DNA from: Panagrolaimus kolymaensis
Lineage: Eukaryota; Nematoda; Chromadorea; Rhabditida; Panagrolaimidae
DNA length: 64,000 nucleotides
Assembly: GCA_028622995.1 (NCBI GenBank)
Contig: JAJQJQ010000038.1
Coordinates: 1,674,001 to 1,738,000 of the forward strand
Direction of reading: 5' to 3'
In this document: one piece after another, positions 11,432 to 21,075 of the stretch
Numbering within the stretch: position 1 is the first letter of the stretch
Layout of the letters: every line of letters begins with the position of its first letter
Made by a program: the position numbers and the translations under genes
Notes under the pieces: generated by a model
Database searches by the model: none
What the model was told of the DNA's origin: nothing
What the model saw: the letters and a program-made list of their open reading frames with translations, nothing else

Positions 11432-12911
11432 TCCGCCACCACTAACAGTTGTTGTTGTCGTTGATGAATACCCGCAAAATATATTAGCCAGTGTTCACAA
11501 TGTTTTTAATTTTTTTTGGTTTAATAATTTCAAGCTAAAACATTTGTATTTAAAATTAAAATTAAGAAACTAAATAAATAAAAATTAAACAAAATTTTCT
11601 ATTTCTCCCACACAAACAGCTTTTTTTTCGTCCACGGTAAAAAAAGAAATACAAAGAGAAAAATTTCAAAATTCAAAAAATTTATTACTAAGATTTAAAC
11701 CACGAATAAATAAATTATTTTTTGAATAAAATTTTAAGTTAACAAGTTTTTTTTACATTCACTCACATTAAATTGAAAAAATTAGTTTTTTTGGTATTAG
11801 TTATTTACTTGGTGAGGCGCTGGCTACCAAATATGCTTTAAAACAAGCAAGCAAACACATAACCAGTACAACTACCAAATAAATGAGGAAAAATGAAAGG
11901 TAAAAAGAAAAAAGGGGCAACCATATTTTTTCTTTGAGTTTCTTTTCGAAGTCATTTTTCTTATTATTATTATTAAATTTATATGAAGGTGGAGAAGGAG
12001 GGACAAAAAAGGCAAAGCTTTTCTTAGAATTTTAATAAATTACACGAAACAAAAAAATGTTGAGAAACATGCAATAAAAAATATTTTGAGACATGTTTTT
12101 TTATAGTATTTTTTTTCAAAAAAAAAAAAGATTTTTTATATTATTTTTTGAGTTTTTTTATTTTGGAATAAAAAGTGCCTTAAAAATTAATCTCACAACT
12201 TTCTTGCCTGTTTTTTAACACAAGAAAAAACACAAAATCCTTAGATAGTTTTATTCCTCTAAAAGTTGTGGGAAAATGAGTAAAAGCAAAGTAAGAAAAA
12301 AAAGTTTAGTAAGCATTGATTATTTTTTTTAACAGCTGTGTATTTTAAAATGAAATCTCACGTTTAAAAAAAGTTAAAGGAAAAAAAGAGAAAATAGTTA
12401 ATGGCTGACAAAAGATTAATTTTCAACTTTTATGTGTTTTGTAATTTACAATGGTTTTTAATGCTTCTGCTACTGTCGATTTTTGTGGTTAGTTTTCTGC
12501 TTTTACACTGAATAATAAATCTTTAAAAAAAATCTGTTAACAATTAAAATTTAACTAAAATTTTCTTCAAAATTTTGTGATTAGTTTTTTTGTTTATAAA
12601 CCCTTTAATTTATTTTCTTGCATCATCATATTTACCGGAAGTGAAATAACAAAGAATTCAAATAAAAAAATAAATCTACTAAAAAATTCATACATACAAA
12701 GAAAAAACATTTTATCAAAAGTATCTAAGCAACAACAATAATGCACAGCAACAAAAACAAAACTTAATATAATGTAAATTTGCGTATCCCTAAGATACAA
12801 GAAAACGTGAAAGATAAAAAACAAAGTAACATCACAAAATAAAATTTTGTTATTTTATTTCGAGCAAAGAGCTGCAAAAAGCATTGCTGGAAGATAAATT
12901 TTTTTAGGCTC
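11432..12911. other. Intergenic, shared 5' region
   Basis: Divergent promoter region between the G-alpha gene and the lectin-mucin gene. It is AT-rich with homopolymer tracts. No coding signal seen. A TTTTTTTTAG acceptor 4 bp before the ATG at 12912 is a likely trans-splice site for the lectin-mucin gene. Confidence 0.45.
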
Positions 12912-15900
12912 ATGATTATTGTATTTTTTGGTTTTATTTTGCTATTTTTTAAAGGTAAAAAAACTAAATAACAAATAGAAAATTATGTGTGAATTTAATT
13001 TTCAGGATCTCAAGCTTGCTCATGCGATGGTATCGAAATAGAATTAACCGATCAAAAACATTGCTTTCAAATAATTAGAAATTCAGGAAATTCATGGGTT
13101 AGCGCAGATGAAAAATGTTCATCCATCGGTGGATTTTTAGCTCATATAAATACTACAACACTTTACAATGAATTATATGACTATATTTCACAAGTAATAA
13201 ACCTTGACATTTTTATTATTTTTTTGACATTTTTACAATACAGTTTTTATATTTTAGAATTATCAACTTCCTTTAATTACTGGAGCTACAGTGGCAAATG
13301 TTGAATTAGATATAGTGGCTTTTATGTGTCCTTCAAATACATTTTATTCAATTTTAAGCAGCAGTTTTGTTTCATCATTTTTTGAGGGGGTAAGAAAAGT
13401 TTACTTATTTTTTAAAACAAAAGTTTTTTTGTGGTAAAAGAAAGGAAAGAAAAAAAACAATGAAAATAGAAAATATTTCTTAAATAAAAAATTAAAAAAA
13501 CTATATTTACAAATTTGTAGAATCCTACAACATCAAATCGATGCACTTTTATTGTAAACAATTCTACAGATAAATTAATGTATATGCCATGTGATACTCG
13601 AGCTGATATACTTTGTGATAGGCGTATGTCTTTATAGTTTAGTTTTAGTTCCCTAATGATGACTATGGAATAAATTTATAGCAATGGAAAATACAAATTA
13701 CTGTGATATTAAAATGAATTGCACTGAAACCACTTCAACAAGTGCTCCATCTTCGACTACAAAAACTTCTTCAGCACCAATAACAACAACAAAAATGTTG
13801 ATTACAACGGGTAATAATAATTTGATAACTACAGCAACTACCGCAAAAGCGAGTAATACAACAACGGTAACAACTCCAACGACGGTTAAACTTTCGACAA
13901 CGTCTACAACAATGGAACCAAATTCAACGACAACACAAAGTACCACACTTTCACAAAATAGCACAACAACTACATCGCGGCCAAGTACAATTACAACAAC
14001 TTCTTCGCTAAATTCCACAACAACTACTTTAGCGTCAAATTTGACAACACCAACTACGACTCCATTAATCCAAAATTCAACAACAGCGACAACTTTTTTA
14101 CTGACAAATTCAACAACAACTGTTCCACAAAATTTAACTACAACCACCACTCCTTTACCGCTAAATTCAAGTACAACTTTGACAACAACAACACCAAAGA
14201 ATAATTCTTCACTTTCAACAACAACAACATCGGCCACACTTCAACCAACTCAAACAGCAATTACTAATGCAACCACAACTACCACGACTACAATTCCAAT
14301 TGTGGTTAATTCAAGTAAGTATTATACTTACAAAAAATAATTTTTTCATTATTTATCCTTAAATTAATATTTTTTAAGCTTTGTCAAGTTCCACGGCGGT
14401 ATAGCTTCAATGAAAAAGTGAAGTTCAAATGGAAATGAAAAATTTGGTCGTTGGTGGTCGAATTGCCAAAAACCAAAGGAAAAGCTATTTTTTTAGTAAA
14501 AAATGTCTGTTTTTTTGCATATTTAATTATAATTCTCTACGGATATTCAGTTGAAAAATATTGAAACTCTCACAGAATATGTAATCGAATATTGCGGATA
14601 AGATCGTGAAGATAGATTTTCATAAAAAAATCAATGAGCCGAAATCCTAGCGTAAGAGTTTTGAGCATTTTGGTCATTTTTACGTTAGAAAAAGTGATTT
14701 TTTTTGGAACTTTTTCAGAAACAATTATGGCTAAATTCATTAAGTTGCTTTAATTTTATTCTGTGACATTGAAAATCTATAATCTTATCTTGCCTACAAA
14801 TTGGTGCAATCAGTTTTTCCGAAGACAATCTTTTTCCGAAAATCCTTACGTAAGAGTTTTTGGAATGCATGGAAACATAGCTTCTGCTTTGAAAAAAAGC
14901 AAGAAATTGTGATATTTTTTATTTATTTTTTAACCAAAATACATATTTAAAATAATAAAAACATTTTTTTCCATTTTTATGTGCACTTTTCTATAATATA
15001 TGTATATAAAAAAATAAATCAATAACAATTTAATGTAAAAAATATCACAATTTCTTGCTTTTTTTCAAAGCAGAAGCTATGTTTCCATGCATTCCAAAAA
15101 CTCTTACGTAAGGATTTTCGGAAAAAGATTGTCTTCGGAAAAACTGATTGCACCAATTTGTAGGCAAGATAAGATTATAGATTTTCAATGTCACAGAATA
15201 AAATTAAAGCAACTTAATGAATTTAGCCATAATTGTTTCTGAAAAAGTTCCAAAAAAAATCACTTTTTCTAACGTAAAAATGACCAAAATGCTCAAAACT
15301 CTTACGCTAGGATTTCGGCTCATTGATTTTTTTATGAAAATCTATCTTCACGATCTTATCCGCAATATTCGATTACATATTCTGTGAGAGTTTCAATATT
15401 TTTCAACTGAATATCCGTAGAGAATTATAATTAAATATGCAAAAAAACAGACATTTTTTACTAAAAAAATAGCTTTTCCTTTGGTTTTTGGCAATTCGAC
15501 CACCAACGACCAAATTTTTCATTTCCATTTGAACTTCACTTTTATACCGCCGTGGTTCTCCTACAATTTCAAAAATAACAAAAAGTTCATGGTGGTTTAC
15601 AACGACTACCACTTCTTCAGATTCCGGTTCAAATTCAAGTTCGTGTGGTAGCGGATACACTCGAGTATTTGGTTGGTGTGTGCCATGGTGGTGTTGGTTA
15701 ATTTTTGGTTTACTCCTTCTTGGTTTGCTTCTTTGCTGCCTTAGTTGGCTATTTCATTTTTGTTGTGCTGTGTGTCTTTGTTCCCATAAAAAGTGAGTCA
15801 CGCATTCTTTTTTATTTTGTTTCGAAGTTTTTTTAAATATCTTTTTTTTTAGACAAAGGCCAATTGAAAATATTATTGAAAAAAATTGGAATGGTGATGA

Positions 15901-17383
15901 TGCAATATGCCAAACAGATCCAATGCCACCAAATGAAACGGTATACATTCCTGTTCCAAAAACGCCTCCACCCGAAATGAAAGAGCCACAAATAATTTAT
16001 AAAGAAAGGGAACCAATAAACACGCACACAATTTTACATACCCATGAAATCATTCATGAAAAAGCTGCTTCACCTCCCATTCCATCACAGCCTCCAGTTA
16101 TTTATGATGTCACGATTTATGAAAATACATTCAATAAAAACACGATATTAGTTCCACCAATGGTTCAAGAACCTCAACCTTTACCTAATTTATTCTTTCC
16201 ATCTTCGGCTCAACAGCCACAACTAAAGCAGCATCCAAAAATATTTGAAGATGACATCATCAGTAATAATTCAATTCCAATTTTTGATAGAAATTTTACA
16301 CGTAAATTTAAAAAACGGAAAAATAGCTAAAAATAAGTTGTTTAAATTTTTATTTTTTAGCTTCTCCAACACCTTTGTACACTAAAGATGAAACTGATCT
16401 TGTTCCAATTTTGCCTATTGCTGCGATGCCAACACAAATGCCAGTTTTGGCATTTAAACCAAAAACTAAAAAACCTAAAAAAGAACGAAAAACTTTTTCA
16501 CCGCTTAAATATAACCGGCCTCCAATAGGAAGTGGTCAATTTGAAGATGAACCACCTAAACCTAAAAAGCAATTTCGCGATGATAATGTACGAGATTTCC
16601 CAAAACCTCCACCACGAATTATTGAAACTCCACCAGAACGAAGCTTTCCCAAACCTCCACCGAGGATAATCGAAACTCTACCTGAAAGACATTTTCCTGA
16701 GCCATCTCCAAGAAAACGAAATGTTTCACCATCGAAATCTCCTGAACCAACTTTTGAGCGACAAATAAGAAAAAATACTCCTTTAAAGTAAAAATAATAT
16801 AAAGTTTTTAGTTTTTTATTGACGTTTCTTTTTTTTTAGTTTAAGTCGTCAACCTGAGCGATTAAGCCGAACACCAACGCAAAAAGAACGTTCACCTAAC
16901 ATGCCTCGATTACCCACAAGATTACCATTTGAAGTTCCAAGTCCTGAAGGAAGAAAAGAAGAAGCAGTTGCTAAACCTCCTCAAAGAAAACGAGCTAAAA
17001 GTCCTCCAATCACAATTTTTGAACCACCTACTTTGACGCCGACACCATCTGCGACGACGGCGGCACCAAAACGAGTAAATCAACGTCGAGTTTCACCCAT
17101 GAATGATGAACCACTTCCAATTACAACTTCACCAAAAAAATTCCGTTCACTCTCACCAAATGATATTAGTAGCAAATCTATGACTTCGAGATCTGCATCA
17201 AATCCAGCATCGCGTCGAAGACGAAATTCATTGGAATATCAAGAAACGAAAGATAAAAATAATGTCTCCATGCGAGCAGCTCGTGGAAGGCTTGGTGGAG
17301 CCGATGGTAAACCTGAAGGATGGAAACCATGGGCAAAAAGTCCTAATTTATTTTCAGGACATCCTGGTTTTCTTGATGATTAA
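12912..17383 (+). CDS. C-type-lectin-like / mucin / transmembrane receptor with proline-rich tail, interrupted by a palindromic element
   Basis: Exons: 12912-12954, 13006-13193, 13258-13389, 13521-13623, 13682-14314, 14379-14390 continuing at 15558-15792, then 15853-16301, 16361-16787 and 16840-17383. With the insertion removed they give 921 residues in frame.

Order of parts: a signal peptide (MIIVFFGFILLFF); a Cys-rich CTLD-like domain with KHCFQII, WVSADEKC and a C-terminal ADILCD cysteine block but no WIGL motif; about 200 residues of Thr/Ser/Asn mucin-like sequence with many N-x-S/T sites; a Trp/Leu/Cys-rich membrane helix at about 410-445; and a roughly 475-residue cytoplasmic tail rich in Pro, Arg and Lys (PKPPPRIIETPPER repeated, several SP and PxxP motifs).

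Read straight through, translation stops at TAG 14402-14404, leaving about 374 secreted residues. A strong acceptor at 15619-15620 could bypass the insertion in frame. The lectin fold assignment is moderate; the ligand is unknown. Confidence 0.75.
14391..15555. mobile_element. Foldback/MITE-like element: near-perfect 1.17 kb palindrome
   Basis: Two arms of about 530 bp read as reverse complements (about 14391-14925 and 15030-15555). They are separated by a loop of about 100 bp around 14975. The termini are CCACGGCGGTATA at the left and TATACCGCCGTGG at the right. The only clear difference between arms is roughly 12 extra bases near the left terminus (around 14403-14414). The dinucleotide TT occurs on both outer flanks (14389-14390 and 15556-15557). 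Element plus one TT is 1,167 bp, a multiple of three, and deleting it joins the mucin-domain frame perfectly. No transposase frame is present. The arms contain cTTACGTAAg-type inner palindromes. The transposon superfamily is not identified. Confidence 0.85.
15611..15620 (+). promoter_or_regulatory. Candidate rescue 3' splice site
   Basis: ACTTCTTCAG followed by A matches the nematode acceptor consensus. Joined to the donor after 14314 (phase 1) it gives AAT TCC GGT..., in the correct frame. It would remove the whole palindrome and only 25 codons of Ser/Thr-rich stalk. Its use is inferred, not shown. Confidence 0.4.
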
Positions 17384-18517
17384 CTTGTTTCATTTTTCCA
17401 ATAATTTATTACTGATATAATCCGAATTGTCTGAGCATGCAATAATAAAAACTTATTATGTTGAATTAAACCATTTATAACATTTTTTGAAAGTGACTTT
17501 AAAAAAGTTACGTGCGAATTAGAAAAATATTTAACTTCCGGTTTAAAAAGTAAAAAAATTGTAGTTGTCGACAGAATTTAAAAAAAAAACGAGTCATAAC
17601 TTTTTGTTTGTTAACAAAATAAAAAGAAATTCTCAAAATTTAACAAAAAAAAACTAATTTCTCACAATATTATGTCATTCATTTCCCTCTTTTTGTTTTG
17701 TAAAATTACACATTTCTCAACAATGGAGAAGAAGAAAAAAAATTATTATTAATCAAAGAAATACAAAAAAAGGATTTTTTTTGTCACAAAATATTTGTTA
17801 ATTATAAATGTGTAATTTTTTTATGTAAGTGTTATATTTTTCAAACCTTTCTTAGTATTTGGTTTGGCTTTTGTTTTTAATTTTTTGGAACCAAAATTCT
17901 TTTAAAAAAAAGAATAGCATTTTGATTTGCTCATTTGCTTTTTATTTAAAAGCATTTTTTTAACCTTTGAAAATGCCGAATTTACAAATTTAATGTTACC
18001 AACCTCGAGAACATAAAAAATTCTCTAAAAAAAATGGCGGATTTTTTAAAACTATTAATCCTGGCAAGGTTGTTACATAAAAATAAATCAGCTTGACACT
18101 CTTTCATTTATTATAAAAAATCTTGTAACAGCTTAAGGATATCCTTCTTCCTCGCTGTTTTTTTTTCTTCTCTTTTTTGACAAAGGTTACTTACTCTCTA
18201 TAATTTTTTCTTGCAAATTACTCTAATAAATTTGGGGAATAAAAATGAGATGTCGTTGTCCACACATTTTTTTAAACTATAAAAGCTATTTATTTTCGTT
18301 TCAATAATATTTTTAGGAAACCACGCTTTGCTTTTTTTTAGGATAAATAATTTAGCATTTAGGTTTAAACGACTTTCAATAAAATAAATTTGTTTAAAAC
18401 TCGTGAATGTTTCTTGAAAAAATTGCATTTATACCCTCGCTTTTTTTCATTTCTTGCTTTGATTTTGAAAGAAATTTTATTTTAGAGACTTTCTTTCATC
18501 GAGCAGCAATAAAAAAG
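17384..18517. other. Intergenic
   Basis: AT-rich spacer between the lectin-mucin gene and nlp-3. An AATAAA lies about 60 bp past the lectin stop codon. Nothing else recognisable. Confidence 0.45.
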
Positions 18518-18834
18518 ATGCGATTAACTTTGGCAATATTGATAATATTTGCGTTTTTGGCAACCTTTCTTCCCATTGAAGCTAAAATTACAAAATTGGT
18601 AGGTAAATTTTCTATATTTCATAGTTTTACTTATGGTTGCCGAAAATATTACATTTTCAGAGACAAAAACGAGCGATCAATCCATTCATGGATTCAATTG
18701 GAAAACGTTCTGAATTATCCACTCCTTTACTTATGAATAAGCGATACTTTGACAGCCTTGCTGGACAATCTTTGGGTAAACGAGATATTGTTTTCCTTCC
18801 ATTTTTTATTCCCGAAGAGCAAATTCAACATTAA
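18518..18834 (+). CDS. nlp-3: Neuropeptide precursor NLP-3
   Basis: Two exons (18518-18598 and 18661-18834) give 84 residues. A clean signal peptide (MRLTLAILIIFAFLATFLPI, cleaved near IEA) is followed by dibasic-bounded peptides: AINPFMDSIG between KR sites, SELSTPLLMN, and YFDSLAGQSLG before KR. In C. elegans NLP-3 the products include AINPFLDSMG, AVNPFLDSIG and YFDSLAGQSLG, so the orthology is direct. The glycines before KR would be converted to C-terminal amides. The precursor would be processed in dense-core vesicles of neurons. One NPFLDS copy is present here versus two in C. elegans. The last stretch DIVFLPFFIPEEQIQH is probably a spacer. AATAAA occurs about 20 bp after the stop. Confidence 0.92.
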
Positions 18835-19624
18835 ATCTCTGCCATCCGTCGATGCTTAATAAAATAACTTTACTGTACACATTTTTTTATTTTTAAAATT
18901 ATTCGTTTTATATTTATAAAGTTAATTCGTGTTTTGCAACAATTCAACGTTTTTCCTTTTTACCCCGCAAATGTCTGTCATGAATAAAAATTAGTTACCA
19001 AAAACAAATAGAAAAATTGATAAGGAAAATTTGTAACAAGATTCTTTTAAATAAAAAAATTAAGAAAATATCGTCATTAAAAATAAAAGAAATGGCAGCA
19101 GCAACAATGATGAAAACAATGTTGTAATGTGTCTTTTAAAATAAGAAAAAGTTTTTACAATATTATTATTCAACACACGATTTTAGCTTTTCTTGACATC
19201 GGTGAAAAAAAAGGCATGAAAAAAGAACAAAATTAACATTTCTTCGGCTAAATAATGTTATTAGCCAATGACTTTCATAGAAATAAAAAACTCATAAAAA
19301 CAAAAGAAATTTTCAAAAATGGCTTGTTTTTCATTTCTTTCTACTTCCTTCATACGAATATTCCAAAAAAGAAAAAAGATACAATTGCTAAAATAAAAAA
19401 AAGTTAATTTTTCTAATTTTGGCCATGATTCCTCTCTTTAACCACGCTTTTTTTTATCTCCCTCGAAAATAGTAAAGCCAAGTCTTCCTCCATTTTTTTG
19501 TTTGCTCTTCATCTTTTTTTTAATTTCGTGAAAATGTTAATGCGGGCGGATTTTACAACAACAACAACCAAGTTTTTTTCAGTTCTATTTCACGTCCAGG
19601 AAAATAAAATTTTAGAGTTAAAAA
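18835..19624. other. Intergenic
   Basis: AT-rich spacer between two same-strand neuropeptide genes. It contains short runs of ACA repeats. At nearly 800 bp it is long for an operon spacer. Confidence 0.4.
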
Positions 19625-20161
19625 ATGTCGTCTGTAAAATTAGAGATGATTGTATTTGTTGCTGCATTATTTGTTATAGTAAGGATCGAAATTATTTTAT
19701 TTTTGTTTTTATTTTATGCACATCTTTTTTTTCAGGCTGTTAATTGTTACAGTATCAGACCAAAATCTTTTGATCTTTTGTTGCCTTTTAATCATGTTAG
19801 TTCTCAACATTTCTTTTTTTTAAATTTAAGAAAGATTTTTTATTTTTTTAGCCTGAAATATTTTATCGTTCTTTGGGAGGAGGAAGAAATGATAAACGTT
19901 CGGCTTTAGAAGATGAGGATCAAAAAGTTGCCCAAATGATTTACAATGTTTTGTATGATACGGCTGTAACAGAAGAGCAAGATGCAATAAATAATAATCA
20001 CAAAGCTGTATCATTTTAAAATTTATTTTAATTTTATTTTGTATAATAATTAATTTTAGAAGCGCGATCTCGATTTATTTAACAACAATGGTCAAAAACG
20101 ACAAAGTATGCGAAGAAGTAATTTCGATATTCTTGCTGGTGGTGGATTAGGAAAAAAGTAA
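19625..20161 (+). CDS. Neuropeptide-like precursor (FDxLAGxxLG-type)
   Basis: Four exons (19625-19678, 19736-19795, 19852-20007, 20060-20161) join in frame to 123 residues. A hydrophobic N-terminus (MIVFVAALFVI...) is a signal peptide. Dibasic sites NDKR, AKR, QKR and MRR flank the candidate peptides. The best is SNFDILAGGGLG followed by KK at the very C-terminus, predicted to be amidated after loss of glycine. It shares the FDxLAGxxLG pattern with YFDSLAGQSLG of the neighbouring nlp-3, and also resembles the FDTLGGMGLG peptides of C. elegans NLP-5. The segment SALEDEDQKVAQMIYNVLYD is an acidic spacer. If the third intron is retained the frame stops after HKAVSF and the peptide is lost. Confidence 0.78.
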
Positions 20162-21075
20162 AAATTATTAAAAAATGAAAATAAATTTGTGTGTGTAATT
20201 TATTATATTTTGAAAAAACTTAAACTTGAGTAAAATAATTCTTTGTTAAAATTTGTTTGCAATTTCCATCCATAAAAATGCCGAGAATAAATTCCCTTAT
20301 TTTGAAATATTTAGTATTTTTTATTTGCAAAAATTACAATTTCTTATGATTAAATTTATTAAAATATTTTTTAAAAATTAATTAACAACAAAAGTGAAAA
20401 ATAAAAAAAGCTCTCAGTGCGTAATTTTTTAGAAAAAATAAATGATGATCTTAAAAAATTTATATATATAAGAAAAATAAAAGAATTTCCCGGATATGTT
20501 GCTCTGAGATTTGAGCAAAAAAAGACAAAGAAGAAGTAATATGTATTTTTTTTTTAATTAAACGCGTTTAGGAAAAAAGTAATTTGATTTTTAAATATAC
20601 AAAAAAAAGTTAGGAAGAAATAGAACAACAAAAAAATCTGGCACATTCCTGAAATAAAATTTGTAAGACAAGTTTTTTTTATTTTGTTTGTTATTTGTTT
20701 GAACGAAGAAAGAAAGAAAAAAGATATGAAAAAAGAAATACAAAAGAATTAATTAGAGAAGAGCCTGACTATCATTATTTCAAAATTAACATGAGTTTAA
20801 AAAAATGTCATAAGTATGTCTCTATTTTTTATTCTATTTTTGAAATAAAAAATAAATAAATATCGACAAGAAAAAATGAAAAAAAGAAGAGAACATTTTT
20901 AGTTAATTAAAAGATCGTAAAATTCGCAACATCAAAAACAAGCGATGATAAAGTTAAATAATAAAAAAGGAATGTTTTTTAAAACAATAAAATCTACGTT
21001 TTGAAACTAGGAAAACATTTGAAAAAAAAAATACAGAAAAAAAGGAATACAAAATAATGATTTTAAGTTGTTTTT
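20162..21075. other. Intergenic, convergent 3' regions
   Basis: Lies between the neuropeptide gene and the 3' end of the zinc-finger gene. It is very AT-rich and probably includes a long 3' UTR. No coding signal. Confidence 0.4.

Noticed and set aside
13698..14237. 179-codon open frame on the minus strand, Val-rich
   Set aside because: It is the reverse-strand shadow of the Thr/Ser-rich mucin exon; ACA/ACT repeats on one strand read as GTT/GTA valines on the other.
15403..15660. 85-codon minus-strand frame across the right arm of the palindrome
   Set aside because: It runs from element into the receptor exon in antisense; no transposase similarity and no start context.
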